This document shows positions 1-6,098 of a DNA stretch of 19,253 nucleotides, piece by piece. The first letter of the stretch is position 1. Each line of letters starts with the position of its first letter. The position numbers were made by a program, and so were the translations under genes. The stretch covers positions 1 to 19,253 of the forward strand of contig JAFGIA010000115.1 in the NCBI GenBank assembly GCA_016929795.1, in the 5' to 3' direction. The notes under the pieces are model-generated. The model was not told the origin of the DNA and did not search any database. It saw only the letters and a program-made list of their open reading frames with translations. The stretch is from Anaerolineae bacterium. GTDB lineage: Bacteria; Chloroflexota; Anaerolineae; JAAYZQ01.

Positions 1-189
1 AGCGCGTTGGGTGCGGCGTATGGGCCGGACTATGAGGCCATCGCAGGCGTGAGTGCGGCGCGGTGGAGTGCCCTGGGTGCAGCCTACTTGGGGTCGACGG
101 CCCGGGCGGCGGATGCGGCCCGGTGGAGCGCGTTGGGTGCGGCATACGCTCCCGACTATGAGGCCATCGCCGCCGTCAGCGCGGCCCGT
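1..189 (+). repeat. In-gene tandem repeat, 126-bp period
   Basis: Bases 1-63 and 127-189 are diverged copies of the same 63-bp coding unit, separated by a partial copy. The period is 126 bp (42 codons), so the reading frame is kept. Differences are largely synonymous or conservative (for example GGG/GCT and GCAGGC/GCCGCC), which suggests selection on the protein. Confidence 0.7.
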
Positions 190-240
190 TACCAGGCGCT
201 CGCGGAGTGGTACGCGGACAGGATCTCCCAGGGGCGATAG
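1..240 (+). CDS. Repeat-containing protein, 3' end only
   Basis: This is the C-terminal 79 residues of a gene that begins before the window; the frame is open from base 1 to a TAG at 238-240. The visible protein is made of Ala/Trp/Tyr-rich repeats. The block SALGAAY-x-PDYEAIA-x-VSAAR occurs at bases 1-63 and again at 127-189, with a shorter degenerate copy of SALGAAY between them. The repeats look amphipathic and helical. I do not recognise the family and assign no function. A good hairpin terminator follows at 279-320, which supports this being the true gene end. The ATG at base 19 is internal to the repeat, so the real start lies upstream of the window. Confidence 0.6.
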   Translation, partial: SALGAAYGPDYEAIAGVSAARWSALGAAYLGSTARAADAARWSALGAAYAPDYEAIAAVSAARYQALAEWYADRISQGR

Positions 241-278
241 CTTGGGCCTGCGCGCGTGGCAGGGCACGGTTGGGCTTG

Positions 279-320
279 ACGGCTCCGGGGTATCAGAAAC
301 CTCGGGGCCGTTCCCTCTTT
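279..320 (+). terminator. Intrinsic terminator after the first gene
   Basis: Arms at 279-290 (ACGGCTCCGGGG) and 300-311 (CCTCGGGGCCGT) pair over 12 positions if two G-U wobbles are allowed. They enclose a 9-nt loop and are followed by the T-rich tract TCCCTCTTT. It lies 39 nt after the stop at 240 and separates this gene from the convergent stress-protein gene. Confidence 0.6.
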
Positions 321-323
321 GGC

Positions 324-752
324 CTACGCCGTCGCTCTGACGACGAGCACCGGCGCGCGCGCCTGGGAGAGGACACGGTGGCTGACGCTGCCCAACAAGA
401 GGCTGGCCAATGCCCCATGCCCGCGGGTGCCCATCACGATCAGGTCGCACTGGCGGACGTCGGACACATTCAGGATCGCGTCGGCCGCAGGCCCTTCGAG
501 AAGCTCGGCGATCACGTCAACGCCAGCTTCTTTTAGCTGCTTGGCCGCGTCGTCGGCGATCTCTTCGCCGGCGCCAATGTGACGGGCCATCGCCCGGCCC
601 TCTATGGGAGCTCCCAGGTAGCCTGGCACGGGCTCAAAGGCGTGAACGACAATGACCCGGGCGCCGTCGCGCAGGGCCAGATCGCGCGCGTACCCCAGTG
701 CTGCCTGAGCGTGGGGAGAGCCATCAGTGGCCAGTAGAATCTTCTGAAACAT
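324..752 (-). CDS. Universal stress protein, single domain
   Basis: A 142-residue UspA-family protein, the usual length for one domain. The N-terminal KILLATDGS strand-loop carries the conserved Asp. The C-terminal nucleotide motif G-2x-G-9x-GS is intact (GTRGHGALASLLLGS), so it should be an ATP-binding type. USPs are cytoplasmic alpha/beta proteins tied to stress survival; the exact role here is not readable. The ATG at 752 is preferred over the GTG at 755 because AGGAGG (complement of 760-765) then sits 7 nt away. It lies 104 nt downstream of the tandem USP on the same strand with no obvious terminator between them, so the two may be co-transcribed. Confidence 0.92.
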   Translation of the reverse strand: MFQKILLATDGSPHAQAALGYARDLALRDGARVIVVHAFEPVPGYLGAPIEGRAMARHIGAGEEIADDAAKQLKEAGVDVIAELLEGPAADAILNVSDVRQCDLIVMGTRGHGALASLLLGSVSHRVLSQARAPVLVVRATA

Positions 753-856
753 CACGGCCCCTCCTTTCCAGATATCGCTTTAGCCTCTCAGGCTCGATCC
801 GCTCGTCCGCCTGCACCACTCCTATCGCCTCTCTCCTCCGACTATCCACGCACTTT

Positions 857-1768
857 TTACTGTGCCCGTACCAGCAGGATGGGGGTGCTGCCGGCGCGCA
901 GGACGCGATCGGCGACGCTGCCCAATGCCCAGCGCGCCAGGCCGGTGCGACCATGGGTGCACATGGCGATCAGATCCACCTGGTTCGACTCGGCATAGTC
1001 GATGATGCAATCGGCCACGGACCCGATGGCCGTGGCGGTGTGCACGTCGAATCCCTGTCCCTGCAGACCGCTGGCGACGAGATCCAGATAGGCCTGGACA
1101 TCCGCTTCTGCCGTGTCAAGCACACCCTGGACGGGAAAGTACCACTCGCCCGTCATCCATCCAGAAACGTGGGCGATGGGCACCTGGAAGAGTGTCAGGC
1201 TGGAGCCGAAGGCCCGTGCGAGCACGGTGACCGTCGGCAGAATCTGCTCGGCCACAGGCGAACCATCGAGTGGCACCAGGATGCGCTTGCACACCATCGG
1301 GTGCCTGCTCTCTGCGCTCGCCCCTTGCTCGGTGGCGCGCACAAGGAGTACGGGCACCCCGACCGACTGCAAGACACGCTCGGCGACGCTCCCGTGGGTC
1401 CAGCGCTTGATGCCGCTGTAGCCATGGGTTGCCATGACGACCTGGTCGACGTTCTCCCGTGCAGCCGAGTCCACGATGGCCTCTGCCGGTGGTGCCACCT
1501 CCACCGTGGAGCGGGCCTGCAGGCCGCCATCCCGCAGTTGCTCAACCAGCGGCATGAGATAGGCATCGGCTTCCGCCTCCAGTTGCTCGGTGATTGCGTC
1601 TAACTTGACGACAGACGCGTGCAGAACCTCCACGACGTCAGGGGGGACCCAGACCGCCCGCAGCAGAAGCAGCTCGGCCGGCAGCCCTCGCGCCAGCATG
1701 GTGGCACAGGAGAGCGCCTGCTCGGCCAACGGTGAGCCATCCAATGGGACGAGAATTCGACCGGACAT
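857..1768 (-). CDS. Tandem universal stress protein, two domains
   Basis: A 303-residue protein with two UspA domains in tandem (about residues 1-150 and 160-303), each opening with RILVPLDGS. The ATP-motif spacing is kept in both: THGYSGIKRWTHGS in the first and THGRTGLARWALGS in the second. The first Gly of the motif is replaced by Ala in domain 1 and Cys in domain 2, so nucleotide binding may be altered. The frame stays open upstream to 1951. The ATG at 1768 is chosen because AAGGAG precedes it and because the upstream part contains a promoter and a terminator hairpin and encodes unrelated sequence. Expression is probably governed by the structured leader at 1795-1934. Tandem USPs are common in bacteria. 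Confidence 0.9.
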   Translation of the reverse strand: MSGRILVPLDGSPLAEQALSCATMLARGLPAELLLLRAVWVPPDVVEVLHASVVKLDAITEQLEAEADAYLMPLVEQLRDGGLQARSTVEVAPPAEAIVDSAARENVDQVVMATHGYSGIKRWTHGSVAERVLQSVGVPVLLVRATEQGASAESRHPMVCKRILVPLDGSPVAEQILPTVTVLARAFGSSLTLFQVPIAHVSGWMTGEWYFPVQGVLDTAEADVQAYLDLVASGLQGQGFDVHTATAIGSVADCIIDYAESNQVDLIAMCTHGRTGLARWALGSVADRVLRAGSTPILLVRAQ

Positions 1769-1785
1769 CTCTTTTTCTCCTTTCC

Positions 1786-1797
1786 CTTGCCGGCAAG
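1786..1797. repeat. Perfect 12-bp palindrome between leader terminator and RBS
   Basis: CTTGCCGGCAAG is a perfect 12-bp palindrome. It lies directly after the T-tract of the leader terminator and just before the ribosome-binding site of the tandem USP. It could be a small operator or could affect RNA folding near the RBS. It may also be chance. Confidence 0.35.
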
Positions 1798-1832
1798 ACA
1801 AAAGCCCGCCGGTAGAGTCACCCCGGCGGGCT
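1795..1832 (-). terminator. Intrinsic terminator inside the tandem USP leader
   Basis: A perfect 10-bp stem, AGCCCGCCGG at 1803-1812 with CCGGCGGGCT at 1823-1832, closes a 10-nt loop. On the minus strand it is followed by TTTTGTCTT; on the plus strand no T-tract follows. It lies between the promoter at 1929-1934 and the USP start codon at 1768, so it is placed to attenuate that gene rather than end an upstream one. Confidence 0.7.
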
Positions 1833-1928
1833 GGCGTGATATCCTGATGTGAGCCAGGGTGTTCGGACCTCCCTGAGCCGCAGCCCTGGACTGAGTTCTG
1901 TCGCAGGGCTTTCCTCCTCTCTATGGAT
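1803..1928 (-). promoter_or_regulatory. Candidate attenuator/riboswitch-like leader of the tandem USP
   Basis: Between the -10 box and the start codon is a leader of about 150 nt. In transcript order it holds a 7-bp stem (1904-1910 with 1882-1888, AGCCCTG/CAGGGCT), a 5-bp stem (1871-1875 with 1855-1859) and the intrinsic terminator. The repeated CCCTG/CAGGG arms allow alternative pairings, for example 1884-1888 with 1855-1859, as in conditional terminators. I could not match it to a known riboswitch class. A simple structured UTR, or a small RNA ending at the terminator, is also possible. Confidence 0.5.
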
Positions 1929-1937
1929 AGTATACCA
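1929..1937 (-). promoter_or_regulatory. Promoter of the tandem USP (extended -10)
   Basis: On the minus strand TGG-TATACT gives a good -10 (complement of 1929-1934) with an extended TGn element. No good -35 is present at 17 bp. The transcript would start near 1922 and read through the leader hairpins. Confidence 0.55.
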
Positions 1938-1951
1938 TATTTCTTCCGCAA

Positions 1952-1975
1952 AAGGAAGGGGCTAGCGGCCCATTT
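1952..1975 (-). terminator. Weak possible terminator after the radical SAM gene
   Basis: GGGC/GCCC arms (1968-1971 with 1959-1962) around a 5-nt loop are followed on the minus strand by CTTCCTTTT. The stem is short, so termination may be inefficient and transcripts could run into the USP leader. Confidence 0.25.
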
Positions 1976-1985
1976 TCCTCATCTT

Positions 1986-2942
1986 TTAGCGAGAATCGTG
2001 GCCGTGCTGGCCGAACCGCCTGACGTAGAAGTGGCGGTCGTCGTATTCGGCCCGCACAAGCTGCCCCTGTGTCACCATCCGGTCGACGGCGGTCCAGTCC
2101 GCTCCGGCGCGGGCCAGGAACGCGCTCACGGCGTCCTCGCGCATCGGGTGCACGGAGGTGATGCTTAGCAGGTCCCGGTCTATATCTCCGGTGAAGGCAA
2201 AGGCATTGCCTTCGTACCCGATCAGATACTCCACCTGCTCCACTTCTTGGCTGAGGATATGGACTGCGCGGTTTACGACCTGCTCAGTGGGTGGCGTTGC
2301 CCATGGCTCGGCGGGGGGGCGAGTGGGGATGGAGACGTAGGCGCGATGGGGCTGTAGCTGTGCGAGAAAGCGGGCAAGGGCCTCGAGATGTTCCACCCCG
2401 TCGTTGACGCCCGCCACGAGCATCGTCTCTGTCACCAACTCGCCCCTGTACTCTATTGCGAACCGCACTGCTCCCTCCAGGATCGGGCCAAGCTCCAGCT
2501 TGCCGTGAGGGCGATCGAGCCGGCGCCAGATCTCTTGCTCAACGGCATCTACTTTTAGCGATACCCAGTCGGCGCCCATCAGGTCGCCACGCACGTCATG
2601 GCGCCAGATGAGGGAGGCGTTGCTGATGACGGCGATAGGGATGTGCAGGGGTTTCAGGAGCGCGATCTCGCGGCCAAGGTGGCAATCGAGCGTCGGCTCT
2701 CCGTCGGGTACGAAGGTAAGATAGTCGATCGATTCCCCCGCTGTCGAGGCCATGGCAACCTTGCCGCGCACGGCACTCGACACCTCTTCAGGCGGATAGT
2801 ATGCCTGGCGTTCGACCTGCATCTGGAGGGTGCGGCCCAACTGGCAATAGACGCAGGAGTAGGTGCAGATCTTGGGCGGGATGTTGTTGATGCCCAGGCT
2901 GCGCCCCAGCCGCCTGGAGGGAACGGGCCCAAACGCGATCAT
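1986..2942 (-). CDS. Radical SAM protein, COG0731-like
   Basis: A 318-residue radical SAM enzyme. The [4Fe-4S]-SAM motif CX3CX2C is CTYSCVYC (Cys26, 30, 33) and follows the signature FGPVPSRRLGRSLGINN typical of COG0731 Fe-S oxidoreductases, distant relatives of the TYW1/Taw1 wyosine enzymes. VPDGEPTLD matches the conserved GEPTL-type SAM-binding strand. The C-terminal 70 or so residues look like a small winged-helix-type extension. The substrate is unknown. The frame runs upstream to 3248 across the CGGC gene, but homologues begin at MIAFGPVPSR, so the ATG at 2942 is used; a GTG at 2954 is possible. It starts 14 nt after the CGGC-protein stop, so the two form an operon. Confidence 0.88.
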   Translation of the reverse strand: MIAFGPVPSRRLGRSLGINNIPPKICTYSCVYCQLGRTLQMQVERQAYYPPEEVSSAVRGKVAMASTAGESIDYLTFVPDGEPTLDCHLGREIALLKPLHIPIAVISNASLIWRHDVRGDLMGADWVSLKVDAVEQEIWRRLDRPHGKLELGPILEGAVRFAIEYRGELVTETMLVAGVNDGVEHLEALARFLAQLQPHRAYVSIPTRPPAEPWATPPTEQVVNRAVHILSQEVEQVEYLIGYEGNAFAFTGDIDRDLLSITSVHPMREDAVSAFLARAGADWTAVDRMVTQGQLVRAEYDDRHFYVRRFGQHGHDSR

Positions 2943-2956
2943 TGTGTTACTCACGG

Positions 2957-3394
2957 TCAGTCGTAGGCTCGACGCGTCTCTTCGTCTGTCAGCACGTTCT
3001 GGATGAGCTCCTGCCAGCGGGCCGATTGCCAGGTGCCTAACGTGCCGTGGGTGACGTAATAGTTCTGCGGGATCGGGTGCGTGCCGACCACGACCTCCAG
3101 CCCGTACTTGGCCGGGATAAAGTCGCAAAAGGCCTGCAGGCGTGGGCAGGGCGGGTAGCCAACCACCAGGCCGGTCGCCAGGTGGATGATCTCGGCGCCG
3201 TTCTTTTTCATCTCGGCCGGAGCGTATTCGACGTTGCCACCGGGGCAACCGCCACAGGTTGTGTAGCCGACCAGCTCGACTTGCTCACCCTGGTACCGGG
3301 CAAACGCGCCTTCCCGGTTGCGCAAGGATCGCAAGCACTTGCCGCCTGCACAGGTGTGATAACGATTGCAGATGATGATCCCGATCTTTTTCAT
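2957..3394 (-). CDS. CGGC-domain protein
   Basis: A 145-residue protein of the CGGC family, named for the TTCGGCPGGN motif (Cys47, Cys50). Other cysteines fit metal or Fe-S binding or redox chemistry (Cys15, Cys20, Cys83, Cys90). The first strand, KKIGIIICNR, opens a small alpha/beta fold. The biochemical role of the family is not established. GGAGG lies 6 nt before the ATG. It is first in the minus-strand operon with the radical SAM gene and is expressed from a strong promoter divergent from padR, which suggests common control with the metallocluster genes. Confidence 0.88.
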   Translation of the reverse strand: MKKIGIIICNRYHTCAGGKCLRSLRNREGAFARYQGEQVELVGYTTCGGCPGGNVEYAPAEMKKNGAEIIHLATGLVVGYPPCPRLQAFCDFIPAKYGLEVVVGTHPIPQNYYVTHGTLGTWQSARWQELIQNVLTDEETRRAYD

Positions 3395-3460
3395 CTCGTC
3401 CTCCGTGCGTGGTAGTGGCTCCCCTCGGCCGCGTGCGCCTCGATCGGGCTACACAGTTTC

Positions 3461-3489
3461 AGTATAACATACTAGGTGGGTATTGTCAA
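3461..3489 (-). promoter_or_regulatory. Near-consensus sigma70 promoter for the CGGC/radical SAM operon
   Basis: On the minus strand: -35 TTGACA (complement of 3484-3489), a 17-bp spacer, and -10 TATACT (complement of 3461-3466). A start near 3455 gives a 5' UTR of about 60 nt. The promoter lies in an AT-rich island within GC-rich DNA. Confidence 0.85.
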
Positions 3490-3541
3490 TAGATTTTAGA
3501 CTCTATTCGTAAAATTCTGCTAGTCGTAGGATACCAGTAAC

Positions 3542-3570
3542 TTGACAGGGCTGGTAATGTATGATAGAAT
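3542..3570 (+). promoter_or_regulatory. Near-consensus sigma70 promoter for padR and the metallocluster operon
   Basis: TTGACA at 3542-3547, a 17-bp spacer and TAGAAT at 3565-3570. Transcription would begin near 3577, about 40 nt before the padR ATG. Just after the -10 lies TATATGCAGTATA (3573-3585), with TATA half sites in inverted orientation around 5 bp. That is a possible operator for the PadR protein, by inference. The promoter is about 50 bp from the divergent one, so one regulator could control both. Confidence 0.85.
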
Positions 3571-3617
3571 CTATATGCAGTATACAGTTAGTTGCTTTGT
3601 GCAAAGGAGTGAGGGTT

Positions 3618-4010
3618 ATGCCTTATGGCCGCCGTCGGTGGCAAAATGGAGAGGGAGCAGAAGCCTGTCCCAGGCATATCCACCGTTTCCTGGAGCCATG
3701 CCTGCTCTTGCTCGTCCATTGCAGCGAAAGCCATGGCTACGAGCTTGTGGAGGAGCTCAATCCCTTTGGCTTTGAGCAGAATCCGGTGGACACGAGCACG
3801 ATCTATCGCTTTTTGAGAAATCTGGAAGAGCGTGGATTTGTCAGATCGCACTGGGATACAAGCAACACTGGTCCCGCACGCCGCCTGTACCGCACAACGG
3901 AAGAAGGCGACCGCTACCTGGCGTGGTGGGTGGATGACCTGCGAGAGACAGACAGGGTGCTACACCACTTTTTCGACACCTACGATGCGCACATGCAGGC
4001 GCACGAATGA
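3618..4010 (+). CDS. PadR-family transcriptional regulator
   Basis: A 130-residue PadR-like winged-helix protein. The recognition region HGYELVEEL...DTSTIYRFLRNLEERGFV and the wing segment PARRLYRTTEEGDRYL match the family; a short C-terminal helix would dimerise. The ATG at 3618 has AAGGAG 8 nt upstream; the frame is open earlier but that part is promoter DNA. The N-terminal third is unusually rich in possible metal or redox ligands (Cys17, His20, His22, Cys28, His34, Cys35, His39). It is the first gene of the cluster and is divergent from the CGGC operon, so local control and autoregulation are likely. The signal is unknown. Confidence 0.88.
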   Translation: MPYGRRRWQNGEGAEACPRHIHRFLEPCLLLLVHCSESHGYELVEELNPFGFEQNPVDTSTIYRFLRNLEERGFVRSHWDTSNTGPARRLYRTTEEGDRYLAWWVDDLRETDRVLHHFFDTYDAHMQAHE

Positions 4011-4098
4011 GCGGGCAGGGGGCGCGAGGGGAGGCCAGGGTAGGTTCAAAAACCGGGTTTCTCGTCACTTTTTAAACTCGAGCGAGGAGGCAAGTACG

Positions 4099-5196
4099 TT
4101 GATCAACGAGTCGCAAGTTCGGAAAGCATTGGAAGGGGTGATGGACCCCGAGCTGCATAGAAGCCTGATCGAGCTGGGCATGGTCCGCCAGGTCCAGATC
4201 AAGAAGGGCCACGTGGCGATCACCCTGGCGCTGACGACGCTCGGCTGCCCACTCAAGGACGAGATCGTGGGCGACGTGAAAGCGGCGGTCGGCGCATTGC
4301 GAGGGGTCGACGAGGTAAGTGTCGATCTGACTGAAATGACCGACGACGAAAAACGGCGGATCGGGATCGGCGTACCTGAGAAGGGGGCGGCCGAGGATCT
4401 GAACGTGGTCCATCGTGTCATCGCAGTGATGAGCGGCAAGGGTGGGGTGGGCAAGTCGCTGGTGAGCGGGCTGCTGGCGATCGCCCTGCGCAGGGAGGGA
4501 TACCAGGTGGGCATCCTCGACGCCGACATCACCGGCCCGAGCATCCCCAAGATGTTCTTTCCGGGCGAAGTGCGGTTGGGCATGAGCCCGATGGGACCCA
4601 TGCCGCCCAAGAGCAGCAGCGGTATTCGGGTGATGTCGATCAACCTGCTGCTGGAGCAGGAGGACATGGCGGTTATCTGGCGCGGGCCGCTGGTGAGCAG
4701 TGCGATCAAGCAGTTCTGGGGCGACATCTTTTGGGGCACGCTGGACTATCTCGTCGTGGACCTGCCGCCTGGCACGTCGGATGCGTCGCTGACAGTGATG
4801 CAGTCGCTGCCAATGTCGGGCATCGTACTGGTCAGCTCGCCGCAGGACCTGGCGGGCATGGTGGTGCGCAAGGCGGCCAATATGGCGCGCCAGATGGAGA
4901 CGCCGCTCCTGGGGCTGATCGAGAACATGAGCTATTTTGAGTGCCCCGATACGGGCAAGCGCTACGAGGTGTTTGGCCCGAGCCACGCCGAAGAGACGGC
5001 GCGGCGGATTGGCGTGCCGTTCCTGGGAAGGCTGCCGCTCGATCCCGAGATCGCGCGGTTGTGCGATGCAGGGCAGATCGAGGCGTACGAGGGGGATCTG
5101 TTTACCCCGATCGCGCGGGATCTGGTTCAGCGCACCCCAAGGGCGCAGCGCTCAACCCTGATGCAGCAACACATGCCAGCTCATGGCGGCATGTGA
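4099..5196 (+). CDS. Mrp/NBP35-family Fe-S carrier ATPase with N-terminal MIP18 domain
   Basis: A 365-residue protein. Residues 5-80 are an MIP18 (DUF59) domain with the TLGCPL cysteine (Cys50). The rest is a Mrp/ApbC P-loop ATPase with the deviant Walker A SGKGGVGKS (112-120) and DLPPGTSD (221-228). Relatives bind and transfer [4Fe-4S] clusters in the cytoplasm. The usual CxxC after ENMSYF is CPDT here: Cys282 is present but the second Cys is replaced by Thr285. The start is TTG at 4099, with GAGGAGG 8 nt upstream; no ATG fits the N-terminus of the domain. The 88-nt gap after padR holds no clear terminator, so it is probably in the padR transcript. Confidence 0.93.
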   Translation: MINESQVRKALEGVMDPELHRSLIELGMVRQVQIKKGHVAITLALTTLGCPLKDEIVGDVKAAVGALRGVDEVSVDLTEMTDDEKRRIGIGVPEKGAAEDLNVVHRVIAVMSGKGGVGKSLVSGLLAIALRREGYQVGILDADITGPSIPKMFFPGEVRLGMSPMGPMPPKSSSGIRVMSINLLLEQEDMAVIWRGPLVSSAIKQFWGDIFWGTLDYLVVDLPPGTSDASLTVMQSLPMSGIVLVSSPQDLAGMVVRKAANMARQMETPLLGLIENMSYFECPDTGKRYEVFGPSHAEETARRIGVPFLGRLPLDPEIARLCDAGQIEAYEGDLFTPIARDLVQRTPRAQRSTLMQQHMPAHGGM

Positions 5197-5232
5197 GGCC
5201 GGAAAACAAATATTCAAAGAGGAGGAGCTCAA

Positions 5233-5406
5233 ATGTACAAGGTAGACGTGTCCAAGTGCACTGCCTGCGAGACGTGTATCGAGATCTGCCCGACGGAGTC
5301 GATCTCGATGGTCGACGGCCACGCGTACATCGACCCGGAAGAGTGCATCGAGTGCGGCTCGTGTGCGGACGAGTGTCCGGAAGAAGCGATCATTGAAGTA
5401 GACTGA
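5233..5406 (+). CDS. Small 2[4Fe-4S] ferredoxin
   Basis: A 57-residue ferredoxin of clostridial type. Two CX2CX2CX3CP motifs (Cys9/12/15/19 and Cys38/41/44/48) would bind two low-potential [4Fe-4S] clusters. The short linker and acidic C-terminus are typical. GAGGAGG precedes the ATG by about 7 nt, and the start is 36 nt after the mrp stop, so it is in the same operon. It is a plausible electron donor for the ATPases and radical or cofactor chemistry encoded nearby, by inference. Confidence 0.92.
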   Translation: MYKVDVSKCTACETCIEICPTESISMVDGHAYIDPEECIECGSCADECPEEAIIEVD

Positions 5407-5416
5407 GGTTGGCGCT

Positions 5417-5454
5417 GAGGTGCGATGTGTGCGGGCTGTGGCGCATCGCACCTC
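5417..5454. repeat. Perfect 11-bp stem-loop in the ferredoxin-nifX gap
   Basis: GAGGTGCGATG (5417-5427) and CATCGCACCTC (5444-5454) are perfect inverted repeats around a 16-nt loop. Neither strand has a T-tract after it, so it is not a standard intrinsic terminator. It could be an RNA-stability or processing element that sets different expression for the genes either side, or a protein-binding palindrome. Confidence 0.6.
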
Positions 5455-5489
5455 GATTCTACCAAAACGGAAAGGAAGAGGGTAAATAG

Positions 5490-6095
5490 ATGAAGATCGT
5501 GGTTTCTGCCCAGGGCGAGACCCTGGATGCACCCGCCAGCCCGGTGTTTGGCCGGTGCCCGACGTACGTGTTTGTGGATACGGAGACGATGCAGTTCGAA
5601 GCAGTGCCCAACCCGGCGATGAACCAGGGTGGGGGCGCCGGCATCCAGGCGGCGCAGTTTGTCGTGGAGCGGGGTGCCGAGGCGGTGCTCACCGGCAACC
5701 TTGGACCCAACGCCTTTGGTGTTCTGCAGGCGGCGGGCGTCCCAGGTTACCTGGTGCCTGAGGGGACCGTGCGCCAGGTAGTGGAGGCCTTTAAGGCCGG
5801 CAAGGTGCAGTCGATGGGCGGCGCCAACGTGGCCGCACACGCCGGGATGGGCGGCGGTGGCGGCATGGGCATGGGCCGCGGCATGGGCCGTGGCATGGGC
5901 CGCGGTATGGGACGCGGCATGGGGATGGGGGGTGGAGTCCAGCAGGCGCCGCCGCCTCCCGTGCCTGCGGCAGGAGCGCCCCCCCAGCCTGCACGCCAGT
6001 CGGAGCTGGACGAGCTCCGGCAGGAGCTAAAGAGCCTGCGTGAGCAGTTGGCCCGGACAATGGATCGGATCGAACAGATCGAGAAGGAGGAGTAA
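5490..6095 (+). CDS. NifX-like cofactor-binding protein with Met/Gly/Arg linker and coiled coil
   Basis: A 201-residue protein. Residues 1-108 are a NifX/NifB-C-terminal-like (COG1433) domain with the conserved SPVFGRCPTYVFVD segment (Cys23) and the TGNLGPNA loop. Family members bind Fe-S or FeMo-cofactor precursors. Residues 120-149 are a repeat of G-M-G-R units, 151-168 are Pro/Ala-rich, and 171-201 form a predicted coiled coil with heptad Leu/Ile spacing (ELDELRQELKSLREQL). The Met-rich linker could bind soft metals; this is inference. RBS GGAAAGGAAG precedes the ATG. It is followed at 3 nt by a second NifX gene with a matching coiled coil, so a heteromer is plausible. Confidence 0.88.
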   Translation: MKIVVSAQGETLDAPASPVFGRCPTYVFVDTETMQFEAVPNPAMNQGGGAGIQAAQFVVERGAEAVLTGNLGPNAFGVLQAAGVPGYLVPEGTVRQVVEAFKAGKVQSMGGANVAAHAGMGGGGGMGMGRGMGRGMGRGMGRGMGMGGGVQQAPPPPVPAAGAPPQPARQSELDELRQELKSLREQLARTMDRIEQIEKEE

Positions 6096-6098
6096 CCC

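Noticed and set aside
1803..1928. Possible RNase P RNA because of GAGGAGGAAAG near the 5' end of the USP leader
   Set aside because: Only that short string matches. The leader is too short and lacks the other conserved RNase P core segments.
1769..1951. N-terminal extension of the tandem USP to 1951
   Set aside because: The extension would cross a promoter and a perfect terminator hairpin and encodes no conserved sequence. The ATG at 1768 has a good RBS.
2943..3248. N-terminal extension of the radical SAM gene to 3248
   Set aside because: It overlaps the well-supported CGGC gene in another frame; the family begins at MIAFGPVPSR.
3832..4098. N-terminal extension of the Mrp gene to 3832
   Set aside because: It overlaps the padR gene out of frame. 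The TTG at 4099 has an ideal RBS and starts the MIP18 domain exactly.
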